64,000 bases of DNA from Dillenia suffruticosa (lineage: Eukaryota > Streptophyta > Magnoliopsida > Dilleniales > Dilleniaceae). Below are positions 54,601 through 64,000 of this stretch, in pieces. Every line of letters begins with the position of its first letter. Position 1 is the first letter of the stretch. The translations under genes were made by a program, and so were the position numbers. The DNA lies in the NCBI GenBank assembly GCA_033439265.1, contig JAVTVX010000024.1, positions 6,327,001 through 6,391,000 on the forward strand. The letters are read 5' to 3'. The notes beneath the pieces were generated by a model. That model saw only the letters and a program-made list of their open reading frames with translations. It ran no database searches and had not been told where the DNA came from.

Positions 54601-57600
54601 AAAGTATGTGTGAAAACAGGGGGTTGTTCAGAGGTCATAACGATTTTGGAATTTATCTTTTTTTGTTCCATAATACTTTGTTGATACTTTTCCAAATCCT
54701 CATTTTTTGTCCATGCATATGTCAATCTATTTATTTTTAGATCTAATTTACCTTTTTCTAGTATAAGTTCTGATAATAACTATCCCCCTTTAAATTTACA
54801 GCCATTGTGAGCTTAAGAACCCCAATGCTGTTATAGTGGTTTTCATTTCCTGCACTTGTCCTATTCTTTGGTTTATGTACTAATGTTCATTTTCCTTATT
54901 GAGTACTGTGAAATTAGTGTTCATTATGGTATCATTTGACTTTCTGCTTAATATTTGACTCAAAGATTGCTATTTTTTCTTTTTAAATCTTCATTTGTAG
55001 TGCTTGTCCAAGTAATTTTTCTACTAATGTTAGTTTAGGTAATTATAATTTCTGTTCAGTGGGATGCACCTTAAAATTGATCATCTGTTTCTGCAAGCTG
55101 GTTTGTGGGACCATTGGACTGATGTTCAATGAATTCCCAACTTAAACCTTGATTAGTCTGTGGAATTTTAGAATTGATGGGATAATATTTGGAACATGTG
55201 CATTCCATGTGTAAAATATGTTAAGTGGATGAGTGTGGCTTCCCATTTGGCAAATGCATTCTTTCTGCAACTTCCTATCCTTTGTCACCTGTAGGATCAT
55301 AACAGCCACATGAATAAAACCAGAGTTTTTTTGTCCTGTTTGGATATATTAACTTAATGTTTTTGCATTTGTTTGCTTTAGGGACCTAGGGACTTGGGTT
55401 GTTTTGCATGAAGCAGTTAAAATCGTAATCGGTTGTCTTTTCCTTGAGCCATGATGGTGCCGTTACTTTCTTCTTTCATTATGTTCAGGATGTGCAAGGC
55501 TTTAATGCCTGGAGATGATGAAAACATGAATGATGATGCAATTTGGGAAACTCTACCTGTAAGTTTATACCATTATATGATATGCATTTGGAGTTATTTC
55601 TAGTAAGTAAAAATTGGTTTTCAATGCTCCTAACCATGTATAAGTTGCCAAATCCATGGTTTAATCATGAAACATATGGTAAATACTTTTCTCCTTGCTT
55701 GCATATATGATCATTTATTTGATTTTTGTTTGGGCTTACATTATTCATTTTCTGTTTCTAGCACTTCTGGGTTGCGATTTCTACAGTCTTCTTCATTGCT
55801 GCAACAATATTCACTGTTCTAAAGCTATCTGGTAATTTGGTTGTCCATCTCAAAATGTTACTTTAGTTTTGGTCTTAAGCCTTCTTTAGTAGCAGATTTT
55901 TTGTTACATACTATTCTGACCTGGTTTTTACTAGTTTACTGTTGACCTGGCTTAGTCTTTTGAATCATTAAATGGACTGCTGCTTCCTATGTACTTTTTC
56001 ATAGTTCATGGTTTCTCATTTCGTCAGGAACTAAATTAAACTTCTCTCAGGTTGCATGAATGGGACATATTTTGAAATTTATTGGACTTTTATTTGCCTT
56101 TGGTTGATAATGTTATTTCCTTGTGAACAAATTTTCTGCTGTCGAAAATATCAAGAAATCAAATGTGAAATTTAGTCTTTTGTTACTGGTGGGATCAGTT
56201 GCAGGGGTTTACAGTTGACCACTCTCCTAGGTCCCTTGATCCACGAGATTTCTTGTCAGAAATGTAAGTACAAGGTGTTGAACACATAAAATGCAGGGAT
56301 TAATCCTCCAAACTAGTGAGTCAAATGAAGAGTGTAAGGGCGTCAAAGAATCATGTTTATGGTTCACCAAGTGGTGTAAAAATGTAAGTGAATTTCCAAG
56401 AGTGCATGAAGAACCAAAGTTTGAAAAGTCTCGAGAAGGGGGGGGTCAAAAAATTTTCAGTGAGGTGGATTACAGTACAAGATGCATACATCAAGCGATT
56501 TAAAAATTTTAATACCTAAAAGGAGTAGATTATTTTCAAAATTATACTAAAAACTTCCAAAATAAAATATAAAATCTAAAAACTGAATTTATAAAATTTA
56601 AACAAATTGATTAATAGGTTTTCACACAAAGATGTATTTTTTTTAGAAGAAATTATGTAACCTTTATGAAGTGAATTTCAAGAAACTAAAGTGTCATGTG
56701 ACTAAACATATGTATTAGGATGAAGACAACACTTATCGTCTACAATAGAGATGCTTGTTAAAATAAATAACCAAAAGCATCCAAATTCCATAAATTAATT
56801 AGATTCACCAACTCCATCTTTAATATGGTGATTCAACACTTGTGTGCAGACCGTGGGTCAAAGGTTTGAGTAGTGGTGCAAACAAAGATTTCACTTAGAT
56901 TCATTAACCAAAAAAAAAGAAGTATACACACACACACATACACCCATTTGTGTATAGAAATTTTTGTATATTAGGCAGTAAAAAATGGCCATATTTCATT
57001 TAGAATAAAAATTTTTATAATTTTACACAGTAAATTAAAAAAAAATAAACAAAAATTAGGGAGCAGTTGCCCTCTGCTGCCCCCTCCTTCCGCCAGTTTT
57101 TTTTCTTTTTTTTGGGGGGGGGTTTAAGGTTCTCTGCTGACTTGTGTTCTGGGATTTGAGTCCCCATCCTACTTCTCCCATCTTGTGTTGCAATTTTAAT
57201 TTATTATTTTAAAAAGGAAGGAACTTCTTTAGTTATTTAATGGCATGGTAGGACTTAACTAGAGTAATAGATTTGGTGGCAGTAACTGTACTGCCGAAAT
57301 ATACAGCAGTAGTGAAAGAACAGCGGATATGTGATCACATTTGTGAATTATCAGTAGGTGAATACTGACATACCTCAGATAGGCCTTTTTTCTAGTTTGT
57401 TTCTTATAGAAAGACATGGATATCTAACATTGTTCTACATGGATACCGGCCTTTCTGTTATAATAAGTAGAAAATTTTAAAACTTATGCTGCATGACCTC
57501 TTTTCTCTTTGCTGATCTCCATGCAACTGTATGCAGGGGAAGTAGCTGCTCTAGGTTGGTGGGATTTATTTATTAATTTTGGGTACAAACTCCAACAATC

Positions 57601-60117
57601 TTGAACTAATGTTATATGATTTCACTTAACTTTGTTCACAAAAGCTTTTTTAGATGTTGAGAAAAGTTGTTGCATGTTTTGCAGTATTGCCGAGTGCTTT
57701 TCATTTCTTGTATGCACCAAGTGGCACAATCCAGCCATTCATAGACATTCTCAAATTAGAGAAACTGGCTCATCTTCAACGGCTGTTAGATATTTTAACT
57801 GGAATAGTGGCCTGTTAGTTTCCTCAAATGAGAATCAGCATCAGAGTAGAATATGCAGCCTGCAGGACATTGGTGGACATATCATGAAGATTCCATTGAT
57901 CAGTTTTCAGATCCTTCTTTTCATGCGCCTGGAGGTATGGAAATAGGTGCCTGAGTGTGAGACATTGGCGCATAACCCATAGGTTTTTTTTTGGCCTGGC
58001 TTTCCTGCTATTAAAGAAAATGTCTTGCATCTTTGAATGTCTATATATATCTTACATTATTGGTTTCATACTGTTTGATTTCTAATTTTAGGGAACACCA
58101 TCTGCTGCTAGACAAATGCCATATTCAGTTATTTTTGCTCCAATTCTATTGTCGCAAGGAGCAGGAGTCTTATTTTCTGTTTATAGACTGGTGGAAAAGA
58201 TTGTTCTCTTGCTACATGGAGAAGGTGGTAGTGAAAGATATTTTACTCTCTCTTCAAAAATTCGAGAATGTTTTGGATTCTTGCACCATGGATCAAGGTA
58301 AATTTGTAGCTGCCGAGCTGAACAATCTTCTTTTATAGAATAAAACAAAACTTTGGCGTGCTTCCCATTTTTCTAATTTCTGGTACAGGTTATTGGGTTG
58401 GTGGTCAATTGATGAAGGGAGTTGTGAGGAGCAAGCACAACTTTATCATGCAGGGGCTTCTGGGTCTGATTTACTATAATTCTTGGATGCAGTAGTTTAT
58501 CATTGCTTTCTAGAAGTTTCAATCATCTCGTAGTGCATTATTTCAAATAGCTTCTATCTTGTTCAGGAGTTGCGATATATTAAGCACAGTTTGTTTGCTG
58601 AGCTTTCTTGCTAATCCTACAGGTATAACACTTTTTCTCCAGACATTGTGAAGAAAATGCCTAAAAAGGAGCTAGCTGAGGAGGTGAATATGAATTCTAG
58701 TCAAGTTGATTAACTTTTGAATAATTTTTCTTGTCATTTAACAAAATGCATGCCATTTTTCATACTATACATGCTATTCCCATCTATAAACCTAATATTA
58801 TTGTATGCGTCATTGCTATTTTCTGATAGTTGAATTTTCTTTTCTTCATTCAAGGTTTGGAGATTACAAGCTTCCCTGAGCGAGCAATCAGAAATTACCA
58901 AGTACAGCCAGCAAGAGTATGAAAGACTTCAAAATGTAATTTTCACTCTTTGATCTGGTTGCTTTTCTACGCTTTGAATATAAGAAACTCATCCTTCAAT
59001 TGTTATCCACCTAGGTTGATAATCTAGAGGTGTGGTAGCTAGTCTGACCTTGTGATGTAGCAGCCTGTCTAGTGATATCAGTTCGGTTGGATGGGTAACT
59101 TAGAAGGGCAAGCCCTTGATAACTTGCTGTAAGGCATTTGCTGGTGTTAACAGAATACCTTGTCTCGTGACAAATGAGCTTTGATATTGATGTCCATTCT
59201 AACATCAACAGCATTTGTCCCCCAGTTCTAGGTACAATTTCTAAGCCAAGACAATCATTCTGCATGATTTTAGCTCAATATCTTCTCTTATAAGAAGAAT
59301 CCAACTTAAAAAATGCACAACTAAGTTTCATCTAAATTTCAACATGTCTTCATTAGCAATATTCCTACAATAGGGCATGAATTGATACCCTTCACTCCTA
59401 CAATTCCTCTTAATATGTCAATCCCTGCAGTGCAAAAACTCACCTGCATATTCAGTAGACGGTCAGAAAAGCAGAAAAGGAGCTCAAGTTCCTGTCATCT
59501 GAAATCCTTTCCCAATAAATTGAAGCAGCGTCTTTGCTTCAGTTTGGGTTGGGCCATGTGATTTGTGTGTTTTTGAAGAGTTTGTTTCTCTGTCCAAACT
59601 CATTTGGAGATAGATGATGGAAGTCATTTTCTTCTATTTTCAATTTATGTTGTAGTTGTGTCATTTCCGTTTTGGTAATTGGCCTGACGTTGATGTGCCT
59701 GGTTTGTGAGTTTTTCAGGAAAAGGTCTTGTGCAAGGTTTGTTTCGATGAACAAATAAACGTGGTCCTACTTCCATGCCGACATCACATCCTTTGCAGGT
59801 ATATCCATCATCCCTCACATTTGAGCTAGAACGTAAGGTTTTAGCCACTTGTGGTCAGTGTAGATGACTTTGTGCTCAAATTTATTCCAAGAAGTCCTTC
59901 CTTCTCTAACCAGCTCCAGTAGAAAAATGGTGCTACATGCACTTTATAAGAAATGGATTCTTTTTCTGCTTTCCCTAGTCAAAACAGATGCTTGTCGTGT
60001 TTTTTGTTAATATTATTTTGAATGACTATTGAGTACAGGACTTGCTGCGAGAAGTGTCAAAAGTGCCCAGTCTGCCGTGTCCCCATCGAACATCGCTTGC
60101 CAGTTTATGATGTATAG
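51635..60117 (+). CDS. Multi-pass membrane RING-type E3 ubiquitin ligase (TMEM185-like plus C3HC4 RING)
   Basis: Fourteen exons: 51635-51774, 52715-52805, 52944-53028, 53323-53392, 55489-55558, 55762-55831, 57537-57582, 57685-57934, 58092-58297, 58389-58463, 58623-58683, 58855-58935, 59719-59798 and 60039-60117. All junctions are GT-AG and the frame is kept throughout, giving 467 aa. Several hydrophobic segments of the transmembrane Fragile-X-F-associated (TMEM185-like) type fill the first two thirds (for example LLFFFSILVVLKLDHVVFYS, VNLKIVFLPLLAL, HFWVAISTVFFIAATIF). A short helical stretch (VWRLQASLSEQSEITKYSQQ) precedes a C-terminal RING: C420-x2-C423-x11-C435-x-H437-x3-C441-x2-C444-x6-C451-x2-C454, ending LPVYDV. 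Ubiquitin-ligase activity is inferred from the RING. Relatives usually start MSWRRV, which here is an in-frame ATG at 51659; the ATG at 51635 adds eight residues. The closest relative named from memory is At1g68820, next to bHLH30 in Arabidopsis. Confidence 0.94.
53393..55488 (+). other. Large intron 4 of the RING gene
   Basis: This 2.1-kb intron contains a 96-codon minus-strand frame at 54435-54725 in a somewhat coding-like context, possibly a scrap of an inserted element, but I recognise no domain. Confidence 0.6.
55832..57536 (+). other. Large intron 6 of the RING gene, probable insertion debris
   Basis: A 1.7-kb intron. From about 56200 to 57180 it differs in style from the rest (G-run near 56437, A-rich runs, (CA)n near 56928-56943, then CCCTCTGCTGCCCCCTCC and a G8 run), which suggests old transposon debris. 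No ends or family could be defined. Confidence 0.45.
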
Positions 60118-60757
60118 GTTGTGTATAGTACATGCATGAAAAGAAAATGTGTCATGCTTGAAAGTTCTAAGCCATTTCATGATGAAAAGTTAAGAAATTT
60201 GAACCGATGGCTGGATTGAAGGTGTGGGGGGAAGGGGCAAACAATGAAGTGAAAATGGGATTGAAAGACATGATTTTGAAGGACAACAGATGTGTTGTCT
60301 TCTTTTGATCATGTATGTATCATCTCAAATTTGTACATACACTGCTAATTTTTAGGAAAGTGCACTTATTCTTTGTCATCAGTCGATATCTTCTCAATGC
60401 ATTTGTTGTCAGATCTGAAGCTCATCTTGGTGCGTTGAATTTTTATGACTTGTATTAATGTTTGTGATCTTAACATTTCTTAAGTGTTAAGGTTTTGATT
60501 AACTGTCATAGGTTTCGTAATAATTACTTTGAAAAAAGTCACATCACTTACTATACATATTTGTATATGGCAATGGTTTAATAATGATTTAAAAGGATTC
60601 TAAGACAAAAGGAATGAGGACGGAATAGAAAAATTCATTTTGGTTCGCGAAGATGTAGATAAATAAAATATTGTCTCTTTCTTTGAATTAAAATGAGTTA
60701 ATTTTTTTAGGAGACATGGAGATCGATACCAAGACGAAAATTGGAAATTAGATAGAT

Positions 60758-60800
<43 letters not shown>

Positions 60801-62746
60801 TTATGTGTTTTTAGAATTTTTGTCCCAACCCCTTCTTCCCCTTTAGTCCCTTCTATCTCGTATTTCAAATTAAATGCTATCTCGGAACCAGCTGATCGAG
60901 TAAAATGCTCTATAGTATATACTCCATTTCTCTTGTTATAAAAATAAAAAGATAATTGTGCTCAATGGAACAAAAAAAATACACCTTGGAGTGCTTTAAT
61001 TTTCCAACGAGGGCAACAAACCTATTCCTACCAAAAAAAAAAAAACCAAACCTATATGTACCATTTAGTGGGAATAGAATTGGATAACTTTACCAAACTC
61101 ATTTAGATTTAGTAATCGGATATTTTATCCTCTTAACTAAATATCTCGATTTCGAATATTGAAAATGATGAAAAAGGATTTGAGAGAACAGATCTCTAAA
61201 ACAAATCTCACAATTCTCAAACCGAATTAATCCGGTAAACCCCGGATGCCGACGGTGAAACCAAAAAAAGAAAAAAAAAGAATTGGGTAACTTTTGAAAT
61301 GGTATACAAAATTTAAAGGATAAATCTGACATAAAAAAAAAATAATATTTGGTTTGTAAAAGTGGAGACAAAATTAAAAATTAGATAAAAATGAATCAAA
61401 ATTTTTTGAACTCAACAATTGTTATTTTCAATTTTATTCTCGTGTATTTTTAAAATTACTGTTTTCCCCTCTGTCTTTCTCATCCTTTCTATCTATATAG
61501 TCATTGCGGTCTCGGACTCCATAGATCCTTATAAAGTCCTAAGAAGTTGAAAAACAGCAAGCTGGGGGTGGGCGTTTTTGAGCACCCTTTGAATTTAACT
61601 CTTTTTTGCCCAACCAAACACCCCACCCCTAAGAAGTTCAAATTGTTGGTGTTGGCAATGGAAGTGGTGGGACCAAAGCAGGGTTAAGGTGACAAGTAAG
61701 GCAACTATTAGACAAAAATGGTGAAGTCGACAGCAGACAAAACTTAAGGAAGAAGGCTTCAACAGCACTTCAAGCAGAATAGCCTAGAAATTAGTTGCAC
61801 TCGACTCCTATTCGATTCCTTAATTAGCAAGAACACCATTGTATCTCTGGCATTATTAGCTGTCAAGATCACATTTCATGTCAAGAATTAATAGGGAACA
61901 GATGAGTGAGTTGGGTCGGTCTTGCAATGATTAAAATCTAGAACCAAAACAATATTGTCAAAAACGAGAAGAGAAAAAAAAGGAAAAAGAAAAATTCAAG
62001 ATTGGTTGAGAGGAGAAATAAGGAGAAATAAATAATGGAGCATAAGGTGTAAAATATATATATTTATAAATTATGGGTATCATTGATCATATTAGATTTG
62101 ATTAAAAACGATTTCATATAGATTGAATTCTTAAGAGAATAAAACTTCGCCGACACAGATTTATACAGATATAAGATTTGAAACTAAAATTTTACTTAGG
62201 GTATCATAAAAAAAAAAAAAAAAAAAAAAAAAGAGTTATGCAAAATGCCATGGGACTATACTTTGATGGGTTAAGTTGGCAATTAATATATAAAAAACAT
62301 AAAAATATGTCTAATCACTTTTTAATCTATTTGCCATAGTTAAGTCGTTAGAGCATTTATCAATCAAGATACACAATTATTTCATAAGCTTTGGTAGCTC
62401 TGTTTATGGGCCTGGTTTCCCTGGGGTCCGTGTCTATACCGAGCTCTGCCCCTTCAGGAACTTAGAAAAAAACAAAAAAAAGCAAACAAAAGACAAAAAC
62501 AAAAACAAAAGGTGGGGAACGTTTAGCCTTGTTACTCAAGAAGAACGATTTATTACTGAAAAACAATCACTAGAAGGATTACAGCTTTGGGTGAGATGAA
62601 TTATGGCCACGTGTTAAAAAAAATGCAATTTTCAACTAGACATATTGGAACATATTCCTAAAGAAATTAAAAAAATATTAATAAAATAAAACAGTAGATA
62701 ATATTGTTGGATACACCACAACCGTTTGATCAAATCCCAATCCCTA
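60118..62746. other. Intergenic between the RING gene and LAR (convergent 3' ends)
   Basis: The first few hundred bases are the probable RING 3' untranslated region. A (TA)n tract lies at 60760-60792. A stretch ending in a long A-run at 62208-62232 may be a SINE relic. The frame at 61099-61371 (minus) has no domain. The two flanking genes point toward each other. Confidence 0.5.
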
Positions 62747-63325
62747 TTAAGCACTTGCAGTGATTGGCAAAGCTTCAACCACAGCATTTGATTTAAGAGC
62801 CTCCTCATCATGCCCCACAGAATCTTTGTCTACCTTAAGAGCAAACTCATTGAAGCATTCATCAATTGTCCGAAAAGATTCATCTGGGTAAAGGGTGCTC
62901 ACTTCCACATCATTAGGTCCATCAATGGCGAAATTAATTTGGCACCCCTTGATGAATATATCATGTGTAAATGATGCCACAATGCTTTGAGGAATGATAT
63001 TCTCTGCACAGGATCAGTCACTTATCATGTCAGATGTCGTGATTGAGATTTTACTATTTTTATAAATGAAAAATGGGAAAAAGAATGGAAGGAAATGAGG
63101 TACGATGGGAGGTGGACAGACCTTTGGCGGCAGCCAGCAAGTCATGCTCAGAAATGGTGACCCTGGGAAGGACTCTTCCAATTTTCTTCTCCCATAATGA
63201 TGCAAGCTCATTTATATTGAGATAATTGCAAGTGGGTCTGAAATGGACTGTTTTATTTATGGTTCTAATGTCATCCACTGTCTTAATAGTGAATTTTCCA
63301 ATGTCCGTTCCCGCCACAAAATAAG
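62747..63325 (-). CDS. LAR: Leucoanthocyanidin reductase, last two exons (partial gene)
   Basis: Two exons on the minus strand, 63325-63122 (204 nt) and 63003-62747 (257 nt), separated by a 118-bp GT-AG intron. They encode about 152 residues of the C-terminal part. Motifs read from the sequence are YFVAGTDIGKFTIKTVDD, TVHFRP, NELASLWEKKIGR, then NIIPQSIVASFTHDIF, KGCQINFAIDGPNDVEV and LYPDESFRTIDECF. These are typical of LAR in the reductase-epimerase-dehydrogenase group. The C-terminal extension ending VVEALPITASA is the LAR-type tail missing from the related isoflavone and phenylcoumaran reductases. LAR reduces leucocyanidin to (+)-catechin with NADPH and also acts on 4-beta-(S-cysteinyl)-epicatechin, feeding condensed-tannin synthesis in the cytosol. 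The acceptor at 63326-63328 shows that exons encoding the NADPH-binding part must lie further right. None is seen up to 64000, so the gene either continues past the window after a long intron or is a fragment. Confidence 0.92.
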
Positions 63326-64000
63326 CTGCATAACATGACGACAATGATGAAAATAATTAGATTTATTAAGATTTTCCCCCTTTTTTTTGGGAATTTTTTT
63401 TCAAGATTAAAACGTTTTTTTTTTTTTTTTTAGGATATAATACGGGATCATCGGTTAGGTGGGATATTCACGCAAGAATGTTAGGTTGGATTTCAGATAT
63501 ACATATTTTGGGTCATGAAATGATAGCATTAGCATGTCTTTGTCTAATTCTATCTTGTTCCTTTCGACTAGTAGTGGATATCAATCTCAATCATGGTTTC
63601 CATCTCCCAATATTTTGTATTTATTAATATTATCATTTGCATTCGCAGAATTATCCTTACAAAAAAAAAAATATATATATATATATATTATAAAACTCTG
63701 AATTCTCGATGTCTTAGAAATTATTTTTCAACATCTGTTAGGTTGATGAGACAAGTGACCAATTTCTCAGTCAAAACAGGATATCAGATTCGGTCACAAA
63801 GTTGAAGAATTTAATTTTCACAGTATAAAAAGAAAATTAATCTGATATTAATGGAAAAATAAATATTTCAATTATTATCAAATTTAATTGGGGATTCTCA
63901 AACAGGAAGACGATGTGTGAGTCAAAGCTTAAACCCAATTGGGTTCTTTCTTATCAACTTCGATCTCTAAGATCCTAAAATTCATGATCGAATCTCAGTC
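63326..64000 (-). other. Presumed intron of the LAR gene to the window edge
   Basis: AT-rich non-coding sequence with T-runs near 63414-63432 and (TA)n at 63671-63688. No upstream LAR exon motif is visible, so this is best read as an intron of at least 675 bp. Confidence 0.5.

Noticed and set aside
54435-54725. A 96-codon minus-strand frame inside RING intron 4, considered as a Copia gag or pol scrap
   Set aside because: I could not match it to any retroelement domain with confidence, so it is left as unexplained intron sequence.
58033-58338. A 101-codon plus frame overlapping RING exon 9
   Set aside because: Out-of-frame shadow. The correct frame continues the membrane protein and has proper splice sites.

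Overview
The window is nuclear DNA of a flowering plant. Supporting signs are GT-AG introns, an AT-rich background, plant transcription-factor families (TCP, bHLH with an ACT-like tail), plant transposons (Copia, CACTA, hAT, SINE, RTE) and a leucoanthocyanidin reductase gene. The last enzyme makes catechin units of condensed tannins and is absent from Arabidopsis, so a tannin-making eudicot outside Brassicaceae is the best guess. The species cannot be fixed from the sequence.

Layout. 26-7058 is a complete-looking but coding-dead Copia element on the minus strand, with 505-bp LTRs and a 5-bp target duplication. 7.1-11.5 kb is intergenic with a 196-bp hAT-type MITE. 11.5-12.7 kb is a TCP12/BRC2-like transcription factor gene (minus strand), with a 297-bp tandem duplication behind its promoter. 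13.8-23.2 kb is intergenic and holds an old internally deleted LTR element (17.1-18.5 kb) and tRNA-type SINEs. 23.4-24.7 kb is a nepenthesin-type aspartic protease. 24.7-43 kb is gene-free: an RTE-type LINE 3' end, an unidentified direct-repeat pair and a CACTA MITE. 43.0-45.1 kb is a two-exon bHLH30/T5L1-type gene. A second CACTA MITE lies at 46.2-47.2 kb and a tRNA-Ile(AAU) gene at 49.6 kb. 51.6-60.1 kb is a 14-exon gene for a multi-pass membrane RING protein. The last 1.3 kb holds the two terminal exons of a leucoanthocyanidin reductase gene that runs off the right edge.

The genes do not form a pathway. The TCP12-like gene belongs to a branching-repressor clade, bHLH30/T5L1 acts in vascular and cytokinin patterning, and LAR acts in tannin synthesis. 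Their order is the informative part. TCP12, bHLH30 and the membrane RING gene are consecutive in Arabidopsis (At1g68800, At1g68810, At1g68820, from memory), and an aspartic protease sits beside the bHLH30 paralogue TMO5 (At3g25700/At3g25710, from memory). The window therefore appears to keep an ancestral block that Arabidopsis split between two duplicated segments. I saw no CRISPR array, operon or unmistakably new protein system. The most unusual items are the conserved gene block, the tRNA-like module shared by the two CACTA MITEs, the 297-bp duplication carrying intron-like signals, and the Copia element with young LTRs but a dead interior.
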